Shown: in pieces, positions 17,648 to 27,246 of the stretch | Position numbering within the stretch: position 1 is the stretch's first letter | Layout of the letters: every line of letters starts with the position of its first letter | Origin: Acinetobacter piscicola | GTDB taxonomy: Bacteria; Pseudomonadota; Gammaproteobacteria; Pseudomonadales; Moraxellaceae | Reading direction: 5' to 3' | NCBI RefSeq assembly: GCF_015218165.1 | Contig: NZ_CP048659.1 | Location: forward strand, 1,488,001-1,552,000 | DNA length: 64,000 nt | Made by a program: the position numbers and the translations under genes | Notes under the pieces: generated by a model | Databases searched by the model: none | The model's input: only the letters and a program-made list of their open reading frames with translations | What the model was told of the DNA's origin: nothing

Positions 17648-20133
17648 TAATGTGTCCAAGTTTGATTAATTTTATCGAAGCCTAAGATACGATTTTCAAG
17701 CAATGAGCTTAATTTGTTATTTAAGCCACCTAAGCCTTTTAATGTAAATTCTACCATGACTGCACGTTTAGGTTTGACATCAGGGTCATTTACATTATCT
17801 AAATCATTAAAATATTCACGGCCATAGAGTGATACACCCCAACAGCATGACTCATAATTCACACCAGCAAGATATTCACGTGCGACATTATTGTCCATGT
17901 CATATTGAACATGGCCCATAATACGCCAATTGTCTTTTACAGGTTGTATAAATGATGCAACGACTTGGTCGTACTTGTCTTGTCGGTCTGGTAAATAATC
18001 ACGGTAGAAATAGCCAATATTGTACAGGTTACCTTTATCGCCTGTGTAATACAGTTGGAAATCACGTTGTGCATTATCGCCATTAGACATCCACGCTGAG
18101 TTAGCGCTGACTGTAAAGTTTTCTGTTAGTTGACTAGATAGGCTAAGCACAGGACCAGACTGGCGGTCTGTGTCAAATTCATCCTTTTGGTTTTCATAGT
18201 CATTTAAGGTTACACGGCGGTCTGAAAAGTAGAAGCTTTGACCAATACCTGCACGTAGACGCTCTAAACCTACGGTATCAAATAAGCTATAACTTACCCC
18301 TAAAGAGAGGAAGTTGTTATCTTCTAGTCGATCATGTCCATAGAAGCGACGTGGGTTAAACAATTGATCATAACTGATCGATGCAGTGGTAGAGTCAAAG
18401 TTTGGATAACCATTTTGATTTTCATAAGGTGCGTACGCATAAAATGCACGTGGGCTAATGGTTTGTAAATATTTCCCTTCACGTTCAAAGGTTAAGCCTG
18501 TATCGAACGTAAACTCAGGTACGATTACGGATTTATTTTTATTATCATTGCTTAGGTTTGAATTTGCAGCATCGATACGATCAATGGTTTTTTGATCATA
18601 AAAAGTATTTAAAGTACGTACACTGGCTTGAGGAATTGCAAAGCCCCACGGGTTACGGAAATTATAACGTGCCGTGAACTCATTATACAGTCGTGTACCA
18701 CTGGGTTGGTAGACGGAAGAATTTGTACTATTGATCTGATTAAAATCATTAATATCTTTTTGGAAGTACGCAGTATCGTTATTAAACTCAAATTGTAAGC
18801 CTTGCGGATTTCCTTTGACATAATTGACCAATAACTGCGGTAAACGTGCATAGGGTTTGTCGACATCAGGAATACTTTTATCTAGGGTTTGGAAGTCTTC
18901 GACACGTAATTTGGCATTTAAACCCGGAATACCATGCCCATAATTTAACTCCCAAGCACGACGTTGATTTAACTCGGTACGTGAGTTGGGGTCACTGTCT
19001 AAGTCGGAGAAAAAGTCTTTATCTGAAACGTAGTTATATTCTAAATTGGTTGACCATTGGTCGTTGATTTGCCAAGCATGCAGTAAATGTAAGTCTTTAC
19101 GATCTTGATCATCATATTCTTTGTCAGAAGGTAAGTAGCTTCCCCAAATACGACCTGCACCAAAATCTTCTGTCAAATAACGAAATGCAGCTGATGCATG
19201 TACACCACGGTCGCTGATCACGCGAGGGGTAATGGTTGCATCATAATTTGGTGCTAAGTTTAAATAGACAGGGACGGCAACCTCCACACCCCCATCATTG
19301 GTAAAACCGAAGGTTGGGTTGAGGATCCCTGTTGTACGGCGGTCATCAATAGGAAAGTTAAAATACGGTACAGCTAAAACTGGGGTATCTTTGATATAAA
19401 GTTTCGTGCCACGAGTAACACCACGACCTGTATCTTGGTTAAGTTCAATCTGTTTGGCTTTGATTTGCCATGTTGGTGATTGTTCTGGTGGGCATGTACT
19501 ATAGCTTGCATCTTCGAGTACGACTGTGCTTGGTGAGGTTTTTTCAATTTTTTTTGCATGCCCATGGGCATGGGTTGCTTCAGCAATATAAAAGCTATTA
19601 TTGAGTTCGCCAGTTTGTTCTTTTAAGTTGTAGTCAATTTGGTCACTTTGTGCGATTAAACCACCTTGTGCCATTTGCACATTGCCTTTGGCTTTAGCAA
19701 AAGTTTGGGTTTTGTCGATCACAACTTCATCAGCACGTACCATGCGTCCATTTTGGTCAATCACGACATCGCCTGTAAGCGTGGAGTCACCATTTGGATT
19801 GTAATAGCCATGATCGGCTGTAATGATGGAGGTGGTTTCTTCAGGTGGTGCTGCTTTTTGATCGGTATTAAATGGTGTGACCCAAACACCATCACAGTAG
19901 CGGTTGCTAGCATTGTCAATATTGCGCACTTGTGCTTGTGCTGAATCTTTATTGACATAGTATTGAGCGTAAAAATTCTGTCCAGGATAACTTTCCTGAA
20001 GGGCAGACTTTAATGCTTCATTATCTACCGCTGGTGCAGTGTCCGTAGCTTCGGCATAGCTGGATACTGAACTTCCGCAAAGAAGTGTCAAAATAGCAGT
20101 CGCTAAAGGATTAAATTTAAACTGATGCTTCAT
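17647..20133 (-). CDS. lptD: LPS-assembly outer-membrane protein LptD
   Basis: 828 residues from ATG 20133; the frame is open further upstream but the signal peptide (NPLATAILTLLCGSSVSSYA) begins after this Met. An OstA-like jellyroll follows (VDQNGRMVRADEVVID, YNLKEQTGELN), then a C-terminal beta-barrel rich in alternating aromatic strands. Cys residues for the disulfide switch are visible (NRYCDGVW, STCPPEQ, ESCCWGV). With LptE it inserts lipopolysaccharide or lipooligosaccharide into the outer leaflet. It is cotranscribed with its own chaperone gene surA and divergent from amgK. Confidence 0.95.
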   Translation of the reverse strand: MKHQFKFNPLATAILTLLCGSSVSSYAEATDTAPAVDNEALKSALQESYPGQNFYAQYYVNKDSAQAQVRNIDNASNRYCDGVWVTPFNTDQKAAPPEETTSIITADHGYYNPNGDSTLTGDVVIDQNGRMVRADEVVIDKTQTFAKAKGNVQMAQGGLIAQSDQIDYNLKEQTGELNNSFYIAEATHAHGHAKKIEKTSPSTVVLEDASYSTCPPEQSPTWQIKAKQIELNQDTGRGVTRGTKLYIKDTPVLAVPYFNFPIDDRRTTGILNPTFGFTNDGGVEVAVPVYLNLAPNYDATITPRVISDRGVHASAAFRYLTEDFGAGRIWGSYLPSDKEYDDQDRKDLHLLHAWQINDQWSTNLEYNYVSDKDFFSDLDSDPNSRTELNQRRAWELNYGHGIPGLNAKLRVEDFQTLDKSIPDVDKPYARLPQLLVNYVKGNPQGLQFEFNNDTAYFQKDINDFNQINSTNSSVYQPSGTRLYNEFTARYNFRNPWGFAIPQASVRTLNTFYDQKTIDRIDAANSNLSNDNKNKSVIVPEFTFDTGLTFEREGKYLQTISPRAFYAYAPYENQNGYPNFDSTTASISYDQLFNPRRFYGHDRLEDNNFLSLGVSYSLFDTVGLERLRAGIGQSFYFSDRRVTLNDYENQKDEFDTDRQSGPVLSLSSQLTENFTVSANSAWMSNGDNAQRDFQLYYTGDKGNLYNIGYFYRDYLPDRQDKYDQVVASFIQPVKDNWRIMGHVQYDMDNNVAREYLAGVNYESCCWGVSLYGREYFNDLDNVNDPDVKPKRAVMVEFTLKGLGGLNNKLSSLLENRILGFDKINQTWTH

Positions 20134-20252
20134 TTGTCTCATTAACCAAGTATGCAGATCGCAATTAATTATTGTCGAATCATAGAGAAAAAGTTGATAA
20201 GTAGCTACACTTAACACTTCAAAAAAACAGCCTGTAATAGATTTAATTGCAA

Positions 20253-21266
20253 ATGAAAACACAACGTGAACAATTGATACAAACATGGATAACATCTGTA
20301 CTCAATTCAGATCAATTTGAAATCAACTTTTTAGCAGGCGATGCTAGTTTCCGTCGTTATGCACGAATTAGCTTGAATAATAAAACATTTATGTTGATGG
20401 ATGCACCTCCTGAACAAGAAGATTGTGTACCTTTTGTGTCGATTGATGAATTCTTTGACCAACATGGTGTACGTGTACCGCATATTGTGGCTAAAGATCT
20501 TGAGCAAGGCTTTTTATTGCTTGAGGATTTTGGTGATGTTTTGTTATCGACTTTGTTAAATGATGATACTGTAGATCAATATTATCTACAAAGTTTTAAA
20601 CAGTTGGTACAACTTCAAACCATTCAAGGTGAAGGGTATTTTCCAGCGTATGCATATGAAAAACTGATTTCAGAAATGGAATTGCTCACGGATTGGTTAT
20701 TGCCTTCTTTAAAGATTCAGCCGAGTGCAGATGAAAGTGCCTTGATTAAGCGTACTTTTGCAATTTTGGCGAATGCGGCATTAGCACAACCCCAAGTCAT
20801 TGTGCATCGTGATTTTCATAGTCGTAACTTGATGAAGTTAGACAATGAGACTGATCTTGGTGTGATTGACTTCCAAGACGCAGTGATTGGGGCAGATACC
20901 TATGACTTAATCTCGATTACCCGTGATGCTTATGTACAGTGGAATGCTGAGCGTGTTTATACATGGTTTAAAGTGTTCTATGACTTGTTGCCTGAAGTAC
21001 AAAAACAAGGTCGCGATTTTGAGCAATTTAAAAAAGATGCAGACCTCATGGCAATACAGCGTCATATTAAAATTTTAGGTATTTTTGTGCGTTTGTTCGA
21101 GCGTGATGGCAAGTCAGGTTATCTTAAAGATTTACCACGTGTGATGTGGTATTTACTGGAAGAGTCTCAGCCGTATGCAGAACTACAACCATTTATGCAA
21201 TTTATACATGTTAAAGTTTTACCTGCTTTTCAACAAAAATATGGTAAATACGAGGTTGTTGCATAA
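20253..21266 (+). CDS. amgK: N-acetylmuramate/N-acetylglucosamine kinase AmgK
   Basis: 337 residues of the APH/choline-kinase fold. The catalytic loop is VIVHRDFHSRNLM (HxDxxxxN) and the metal-binding segment is LGVIDFQDAVIGADTYDL. The family identification rests on the neighbour: the next gene, starting on the very next base, is a MurU-type nucleotidyltransferase, and the pair lies divergent from lptD as in Pseudomonas. AmgK phosphorylates the anomeric carbon of MurNAc (and GlcNAc) in the recycling route that bypasses MurA. Start ATG 20253; TTG 20247 is the alternative. Confidence 0.9.
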   Translation: MKTQREQLIQTWITSVLNSDQFEINFLAGDASFRRYARISLNNKTFMLMDAPPEQEDCVPFVSIDEFFDQHGVRVPHIVAKDLEQGFLLLEDFGDVLLSTLLNDDTVDQYYLQSFKQLVQLQTIQGEGYFPAYAYEKLISEMELLTDWLLPSLKIQPSADESALIKRTFAILANAALAQPQVIVHRDFHSRNLMKLDNETDLGVIDFQDAVIGADTYDLISITRDAYVQWNAERVYTWFKVFYDLLPEVQKQGRDFEQFKKDADLMAIQRHIKILGIFVRLFERDGKSGYLKDLPRVMWYLLEESQPYAELQPFMQFIHVKVLPAFQQKYGKYEVVA

Positions 21267-21956
21267 ATGAAAGCCATGATTTTAGCAGCAGGCTTGGGTA
21301 ATCGTATGCGTCCGTTGACGTTATACAAACCGAAGCCTTTACTTGAAGTTGGTGGAAAAGCCTTAATTGTTTGGCATATCGAAAAGTTAAAAAATATTGG
21401 TGTGACTGAGATTATCATCAATTCCGCGTGGTTGGCCGATGTCTTGATTGGGGCATTGGGTGATGGTTCACAATTTGGTGTGAGCATTCGTTGGACGCGT
21501 GAAAATGAGGGCTTAGAAACGGCAGGCGGTATTATTAATGCTTTGTCTTTGCTTGGTGAAGAACCGTTTATTTTGCTCAATGGCGATGTGTGGACGACTT
21601 TCGATTTTGCACAATTATTAGATGTAAAATTGGGTGATGATTTAGCACATTTGGTTTTTGTCGAAAATCCAAGTCAGCATCCAAATGGCGATTTTATTTT
21701 GGCAAATGGTCGAGCGTATACTTTTGATCAAAATGTAGAGGGTGAGCATCTTACTTTTAGTGGTGTATCGGTGATAGATCCTAAAATGTTTGATGGTTTG
21801 GCACAAGGGAAACGACCTTTAGCGCCATTACTAAAGCAAGCGATGTTAGAGCAGAAAATTTCTGCCGAAAAAATGTCAGCAGCTTGGGTGGATGTTGGTA
21901 CGCCTGAACGTTTAACGGCTTTAGATTTGCAGATTCGACAAGGTGAATACGTTTAA
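21267..21956 (+). CDS. murU: N-acetylmuramate 1-phosphate uridylyltransferase MurU
   Basis: 229 residues, single nucleotidyltransferase domain. The N-terminal signature is MILAAGLGNRMRPLT with KPKPLLEVGGKALI, and the metal/substrate motif is LLNGDVWTTFDF. It transfers UMP from UTP to MurNAc-1-P, giving UDP-MurNAc. The start is the base after the amgK stop (TAAATG), so the two are coupled. The product feeds peptidoglycan synthesis downstream of the fosfomycin target MurA, which is known to matter for intrinsic fosfomycin resistance. Confidence 0.92.
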   Translation: MKAMILAAGLGNRMRPLTLYKPKPLLEVGGKALIVWHIEKLKNIGVTEIIINSAWLADVLIGALGDGSQFGVSIRWTRENEGLETAGGIINALSLLGEEPFILLNGDVWTTFDFAQLLDVKLGDDLAHLVFVENPSQHPNGDFILANGRAYTFDQNVEGEHLTFSGVSVIDPKMFDGLAQGKRPLAPLLKQAMLEQKISAEKMSAAWVDVGTPERLTALDLQIRQGEYV

Positions 21957-22061
21957 GTAGCAGTTCATTTGCTTAATTGCGTATTAACTCATCGTTTACT
22001 AGTGTTCCACGCTCAAGAAATCGGTATACTTTGAATAATTTTTTAGAGATGTTGCGTGTTT

Positions 22062-22694
22062 ATGCATCCATATTTTCAAGACTTAAAGCAAGGCAGTGAA
22101 AAGCTTGGGTTAAAACTCAGCGATGAAGCACTCGGACTTTTATTAAAGTATCAAGATGCGCTTGTGCTGTGGAACAAAGCGTATAATCTAACCGCGATTC
22201 GTGATCCTAAAGAAATGTTGGTGAAACATCTTCTGGATAGTTTAAGCATTTTAAATGTTTTACCTGAAGGTCGATTGCTCGATATTGGTACAGGTGGTGG
22301 TATGCCTGGCATGATCATTGCGTTGTGTCAGCCTGAACGCCAATGTGTATTGCTAGATTCAAATGGTAAAAAAATTCGGTTCTTAAAACAATTTATTGCA
22401 GACTTAAAATTACAAAATGTCGTTGCAGTACAAACTCGTGTGGAAAATGAAGACAGCATTCAAGCGTTGGGTCAATTTGATGTTATTACAAGCCGTGCCT
22501 TTGCATCACTCACCGACTTTGTTGCAGCGTCAAAACCATTTATGCATGCTGAGAGTATTATTGCATCGATGAAAGGTCTCATTCCTGATGATGAAGTTGC
22601 ACAGCTGAAAGCACAGTTTAGTTGTGACATTATCGAATTGCATGTGCCGCGTTTAGACGAACAGCGTCATCTTCTTTTATTAAAACAAATTTAA
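22062..22694 (+). CDS. rsmG: 16S rRNA (guanine-527-N7) methyltransferase RsmG
   Basis: 210 residues from ATG 22062; a GTG at 22056 would add two. The family segments WNKAYNLTAIRDPKEML and HLLDSLSIL lead into the SAM-binding loop LLDIGTGGGMPGMIIA. RsmG methylates G527 of 16S rRNA; loss gives low-level streptomycin resistance. It lies 24 bp upstream of parA, the usual rsmG-parA-parB order, though mnmG and the atp operon that often flank this set are not here. Confidence 0.96.
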   Translation: MHPYFQDLKQGSEKLGLKLSDEALGLLLKYQDALVLWNKAYNLTAIRDPKEMLVKHLLDSLSILNVLPEGRLLDIGTGGGMPGMIIALCQPERQCVLLDSNGKKIRFLKQFIADLKLQNVVAVQTRVENEDSIQALGQFDVITSRAFASLTDFVAASKPFMHAESIIASMKGLIPDDEVAQLKAQFSCDIIELHVPRLDEQRHLLLLKQI

Positions 22695-22718
22695 CTCATC
22701 TTAAGCATTGGGGTTACC

Positions 22719-23501
22719 ATGGCTCAAATTTTAGCAATCGCAAACCAAAAAGGTGGCGTAGGTAAAACCACAACAGCAGTGAACTTGGCTGCTTCTTTGG
22801 CAGTTTTAAAGAAGCGTGTTTTATTGGTGGATATGGACTCACAGGGCAATGCAACGATGGGTTCAGGCATTCAAAAAAATGACCTATTGTATTCTGTTAC
22901 GGATGTTTTGTTAGGTGAAGTGCCTATTGAAACAGCGATTAGCAAAGCAGAAGTGGGTTATAAAGTTTTGGGCTCAAATCGTGATTTGGCGGGTGTCGAG
23001 TTGGCGATCGCAGATCAGGATGGGCGTGAGTTTATTCTGCGTGAAGCGTTAAAAGAGATAGAGCATCAGTTTGATTATATTATTGTCGATTGTGCACCAA
23101 GTTTAAGTTTGATTACTGTGAATGCTTTGGCGGCAGTACATGGTGTATTGATTCCAATGCAATGTGAATATTATGCCTTAGAAGGTTTAGCAGATCTCAC
23201 ACAAACAATTGATAAAATTCAACAAGCTTTAAATCCTGAGTTAGAGATTATTGGTGTGTTACGTACCATGTATGATGCACGTAATGCCTTAACCCGTGAT
23301 GTATCGGCAGAGCTTGAACAATATTTTGGTAAAAAACTTTACGAAACGGTCATTCCGCGTAATGTACGCTTGGCTGAAGCCCCTGCACATGGTTTACCGA
23401 TTATTTATTTTGAAAAAAGCTCTAAGGGTGCGGTTGCTTATCTTAACTTAGCCGCAGAAATGTTGAAAAAAAGTAAAGTGAAAAAAGGAAGCAAAGCATG
23501 A
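22719..23501 (+). CDS. parA: Chromosome-partitioning ATPase ParA (Soj)
   Basis: 260 residues with the deviant Walker A motif KGGVGKTTTAVNLAA right after the start (IANQKGG), Walker A' LLVDMDSQGN, and Walker B IIVDCAPSLSLI. No N-terminal DNA-binding extension, so it is the chromosomal Soj type. It binds nucleoid DNA nonspecifically as an ATP dimer and is displaced by ParB. The gene overlaps parB by four bases (ATGA). Confidence 0.96.
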   Translation: MAQILAIANQKGGVGKTTTAVNLAASLAVLKKRVLLVDMDSQGNATMGSGIQKNDLLYSVTDVLLGEVPIETAISKAEVGYKVLGSNRDLAGVELAIADQDGREFILREALKEIEHQFDYIIVDCAPSLSLITVNALAAVHGVLIPMQCEYYALEGLADLTQTIDKIQQALNPELEIIGVLRTMYDARNALTRDVSAELEQYFGKKLYETVIPRNVRLAEAPAHGLPIIYFEKSSKGAVAYLNLAAEMLKKSKVKKGSKA

Positions 23502-24382
23502 CCATTAAAAAACGAGGCTTGGCAAAAGGTCGTGGTTTAGATGCATTATTGGGCTCAATTCAAAAAGAAAAATTACAACTTGAAGCACAAGCCTTAGATC
23601 ATGGTCAGTTGAAACAAATTGATGTCAGTCAGTTAAAACGAGGGGAGTATCAACCTCGCCGTTTTATTCATGAACAAGATTTACAAGAGCTGGCAGCGTC
23701 GATTCAAAAGCATGGTGTAATGCAGCCGATTGTGATTCGTCCTGTTGATGATTCTGCTATACCCTATGAAATTATTGCGGGTGAACGTCGCTGGCGTGCA
23801 GCGCAAATTGCGGGATTAACTGAGATACCTGCGATTGTACGTGATTTGACCGATCAAGTTGCCATTGCTTTGGCATTGATTGAAAATATTCAGCGCCAAG
23901 ATCTGAATCCAATAGACCAAGCATTGGCATTGCAGCGTTTTCATGAAGAGTTTGGTTTAAGCCATCAAGAAATTGCAGAGACGGTGGGTAAAGCGCGTAC
24001 TACAGTCAGTAATTTATTGCGTCTCTTAAGTTTAGCGGATGAAATTAAAGATTTGATGCAGCAAGGTGCTTTGGATATGGGGCATGCACGTGCTATTTTA
24101 ACCCTCAAAGCCAAAGATCAATTGCAGATTGCTAAAATAGTCATCGAAAAAAGTTTATCTGTACGTCAAACTGAGCAATTGGTGCGTGATTGGAATACGC
24201 CGAAGCAAGATAAAGTTAAACAGATCGCACCTGACGTTGAGCAGTTAACACAAAAACTTGCTGAGCGTTTTAGTGCAAATGTCAAACTTGATTACAATAA
24301 GCAAGGAAAAGGTAAACTTGTAATCAGTTATAACTCACTGGATGAGTTAGATGGCATTTTAAATATTTGTTTAGCTGAATAA
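23498..24382 (+). CDS. parB: Chromosome-partitioning protein ParB
   Basis: 294 residues. The N-terminus carries the short ParA-stimulating peptide region (LAKGRGLDALLGS). The CTPase domain has GERRWRAAQIAG, and the central helix-turn-helix (LSHQEIAETVGKARTTVSNLLRLL) binds parS. A dimerisation domain ends the protein. It starts by ATGA overlap with parA. No full parS site (TGTTTCACGTGAAACA) was found in this window by eye. Confidence 0.96.
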   Translation: MTIKKRGLAKGRGLDALLGSIQKEKLQLEAQALDHGQLKQIDVSQLKRGEYQPRRFIHEQDLQELAASIQKHGVMQPIVIRPVDDSAIPYEIIAGERRWRAAQIAGLTEIPAIVRDLTDQVAIALALIENIQRQDLNPIDQALALQRFHEEFGLSHQEIAETVGKARTTVSNLLRLLSLADEIKDLMQQGALDMGHARAILTLKAKDQLQIAKIVIEKSLSVRQTEQLVRDWNTPKQDKVKQIAPDVEQLTQKLAERFSANVKLDYNKQGKGKLVISYNSLDELDGILNICLAE

Positions 24383-24429
24383 TAAAATTTATAGATCATG
24401 TTTTAAAAATTAAATTTGGGGAAATAAAC

Positions 24430-25074
24430 ATGTGGGAACTCGTCAAAGCGGGCGGTTGGCTGATGCTGCCGCTTGTATTGTGCTCAATCTTTACCGTTGC
24501 TATTTCAATTGAACGTTTCATTCGTTTGCGGCGTGTAGTTGTCTTGCCAAAAAAATTGCTGATTCAAAAAAATCAGCCAGTGTCTGTGGTGATTGACAAC
24601 TTAAAAGCAGACCAAAATGCGAGCCAAAGTTCATTGGGATTTATTTTTCATGAAGGTTTGGATGCAGCGAGTAAGGGTGAGCAATTTGCACGCGCACAAA
24701 TGGAAGCTACGGCATCTCGTGAAATTTCATATTTAGAGAAAAATATTAATTTTTTAGGCACCTTGAGTGCTGCTGCGCCATTATTAGGGTTGTTGGGAAC
24801 GGTTGTAGGAATTATTGAATCCTTTTTGGTGATTGATTTAGGATCAAGTTCCAATCCAACCATGATGATTCCTGGAATCTCAAAAGCGCTGATTACCACG
24901 GCGGCAGGGATGCTAATTGCAATTCCTGCATTGTTTGCATATCGTTATTTTCAACGTTTAGTGCAAGAATATGTAGCAGAGCTTGAGCAGCAAGCAACTT
25001 TATTTCACGCAGCTTTGTTTTATCAACAAAATGATACAATACAAACTGATAAAGATTTAAAAATTGCAGGTTAG
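24430..25074 (+). CDS. exbB: MotA/TolQ/ExbB-family proton-channel protein
   Basis: 214 residues with three membrane helices: one near the N-terminus (WLMLPLVLCSIFTVAISIE) and two in the C-terminal half, with FLGTLSAAAPLLGLLGTVVGII as the family signature. It pairs with the ExbD-like protein 15 bp downstream. The pair uses proton flow to drive a TonB-like partner, but no tonB is adjacent. The position before msbA-lpxK matches a conserved gammaproteobacterial order. GGGGAAA precedes the ATG. The substrate path is unknown. Confidence 0.88.
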   Translation: MWELVKAGGWLMLPLVLCSIFTVAISIERFIRLRRVVVLPKKLLIQKNQPVSVVIDNLKADQNASQSSLGFIFHEGLDAASKGEQFARAQMEATASREISYLEKNINFLGTLSAAAPLLGLLGTVVGIIESFLVIDLGSSSNPTMMIPGISKALITTAAGMLIAIPALFAYRYFQRLVQEYVAELEQQATLFHAALFYQQNDTIQTDKDLKIAG

Positions 25075-25089
25075 AAATAGGCAACTTCA

Positions 25090-25512
25090 ATGAAATTTAA
25101 AAGAAAAAGTGTTGAAGATCTGCACATTAATTTAACGCCAATGATTGACTGCTTGCTATTTATTTTGGTGTTTTTGTTGTTAACTACGACATTTACACAG
25201 CAGAGCCGTATCAATTTATCTCTGCCAGACGCGCAAGGTGTGCCACCGAAAGACTACCAACATAAAATTGAAGTCGTGGTAGACTCAAGTGGACATTATG
25301 CTGTGAATGGTCAGGCCCTTTCATCTAAAGAAACAGCAGATTTGAGTACCGCAATTAAACAAACATCCCAAGATCGGCGTGATCTGATGTTTGTGATTGC
25401 TGCTGATGCAAAAGCAACCCATCAAGATGTCATTCGCGTGATGGATGTTGCAGGTCAACTCGGTTTTGTTAATATCAACATCAGCACCAAAGTTCCATCC
25501 CGAGGTTATTAA
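25090..25512 (+). CDS. exbD: ExbD/TolR-family biopolymer transport protein
   Basis: 140 residues: a short basic cytoplasmic N-terminus, one membrane helix (LTPMIDCLLFILVFLLLTTT) with the Asp needed for proton coupling, and a periplasmic domain ending in DVAGQLGFVNINIST. These are hallmarks of ExbD/TolR. It forms the stator with the preceding ExbB-like protein. The msbA start is 3 bases after its stop, so the two are almost certainly cotranscribed. Confidence 0.9.
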   Translation: MKFKRKSVEDLHINLTPMIDCLLFILVFLLLTTTFTQQSRINLSLPDAQGVPPKDYQHKIEVVVDSSGHYAVNGQALSSKETADLSTAIKQTSQDRRDLMFVIAADAKATHQDVIRVMDVAGQLGFVNINISTKVPSRGY

Positions 25513-25515
25513 TTA

Positions 25516-27240
25516 GTGAAACAAGATTTCAAAGTCTATTTACGACTATTAAGTTATTTAAAGCCATTTTGGGGCATAGCGATTTTAGTCGTTTTAGGTT
25601 TTGCAATAAACGCGGCAACAGAAGTTTCTGTTGCAAAACTACTTGAAAAAATCATCACAGCCATTCAAGAAAAAGACCGTAGTTTTACGACGCTATTTCC
25701 TGCTTTAGTGGTATTGCTCATGTTCTTCCGTGGCGTGGGTTTATTTATGGGTGGTTATTTCACTGCGGTGATTTCACGAAATTTAATCTTTAATATTCGT
25801 CAGGAAGTCTTTGCTAAATTGTTAAGATTGCCTGCGCAGTATTATTTAGACAATAGCAGTGGTCATATCACAGCTAAAATTATGTATAACGTAGAGCAGT
25901 TGACAGCTGCATCTACAGAATCACTTAAAACTATCGTACAACAAGGCTTGATCACTATCTCTCTATTGGGCTATTTGTTGTATATCAATTGGAAATTAAC
26001 CTGTTGTATTTTGATTTTTGGACCATTAATTGGGGTGATTATTCGTAAAGCCTCTAAACGAATGCGTAAATTATCGACCCAAGTGCAAAATACCATGGGG
26101 GATGTGAACCATGTGGTACAAGAGTCGGTGAATGGTCAGTTGGTGGTGAAAGGTTTTGGTGGACAAACAGCTGAGCAAACACGTTTTAAGGATCACTCTT
26201 TAGAAAACTTAAAGCGTGGTTTGAAAATGGTGGTGGTGCAACAGCTCAATAGTCCAATCGTTCAATTGATCATGTCGATTGCACTCAGTATTATCATGTG
26301 GATTGCACTACGTCCCGAAATTATTGGGGATATTTCGGCGGGTGAGTTTGTCTCTTATATCACTGCGGCAGGTATGTTAAGTAAGCCGATTAAGACTTTG
26401 ACGGATGTGAATGAAAAATTGCAACGTGGTATGGCTGCAGCACATTCTGTATTTGAATTGCTTGATTTACCTGAGGAAAAAAATGCAGGGACATTGACAC
26501 CGCAGTTGCAAGGTCGTGTTGAATTTAAGCATGTCAATATGACTTATCCTGATGGTTATCAAGCCATTTCAGATTTTACTTTGACCATTGAGAAAGGTCA
26601 GACGGTTGCAATCGTTGGGCGCTCAGGTGCAGGTAAATCATCTTTGGTGAATTTACTCATGCGTTATAATGAGATTAGCTCAGGGCAAATCGAACTAGAT
26701 GGTTATCAAATTCAAGACATCGAAATCACTTGTTTGAGAACTCAAATCGCAATCGTGAATCAACAAGTTGTATTATTTAACCGTAGTATTCGTGAGAATA
26801 TTGCTTATGGTCAGCTTGAAGGTGCGACCGATGAGCAAGTGATTGCTGCAGCAAAAGCGGCATATGCGCATGATTTTATTATGGCATTACCTCGTGGTTA
26901 TGATACTGAGGTGGGTGCACAGGGGTTAACCCTGTCGGGTGGTCAGCGTCAGCGTATTGCAATTGCCCGTGCGATTTTGAAAAATGCGCCAATTCTGATT
27001 TTGGATGAAGCGACCAGTGCTTTGGACAATGAATCAGAGCATTTTATTCAAAAAGCATTTGATGAGCAGATGGAACATCGGACGACGATTGTGATTGCAC
27101 ATCGACTTTCGACGATTGAGAATGCAGATGTGATTGTGGTTATGGATAAAGGGCGTATCATTGAACAGGGTACACATGCAGCACTCTTGGCGCAACATGG
27201 TGCATATCATCAATTACATGAACGTAGCTTTGAGGAATAA
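25516..27240 (+). CDS. msbA: Lipid A export ABC transporter MsbA
   Basis: 574 residues, a full half-transporter: six membrane helices (about 1-310) fused to an ABC domain. The Walker A motif is GRSGAGKSSLV, the signature LSGGQRQRIAIARA, Walker B LILDEATSALD, and the H-loop IAHRLSTIENAD. As a homodimer MsbA flips core-lipid A across the inner membrane. It starts with GTG three bases after exbD and is followed 6 bp later by lpxK, the usual msbA-lpxK pair. Confidence 0.95.
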   Translation: MKQDFKVYLRLLSYLKPFWGIAILVVLGFAINAATEVSVAKLLEKIITAIQEKDRSFTTLFPALVVLLMFFRGVGLFMGGYFTAVISRNLIFNIRQEVFAKLLRLPAQYYLDNSSGHITAKIMYNVEQLTAASTESLKTIVQQGLITISLLGYLLYINWKLTCCILIFGPLIGVIIRKASKRMRKLSTQVQNTMGDVNHVVQESVNGQLVVKGFGGQTAEQTRFKDHSLENLKRGLKMVVVQQLNSPIVQLIMSIALSIIMWIALRPEIIGDISAGEFVSYITAAGMLSKPIKTLTDVNEKLQRGMAAAHSVFELLDLPEEKNAGTLTPQLQGRVEFKHVNMTYPDGYQAISDFTLTIEKGQTVAIVGRSGAGKSSLVNLLMRYNEISSGQIELDGYQIQDIEITCLRTQIAIVNQQVVLFNRSIRENIAYGQLEGATDEQVIAAAKAAYAHDFIMALPRGYDTEVGAQGLTLSGGQRQRIAIARAILKNAPILILDEATSALDNESEHFIQKAFDEQMEHRTTIVIAHRLSTIENADVIVVMDKGRIIEQGTHAALLAQHGAYHQLHERSFEE

Positions 27241-27246
27241 CCCCTT

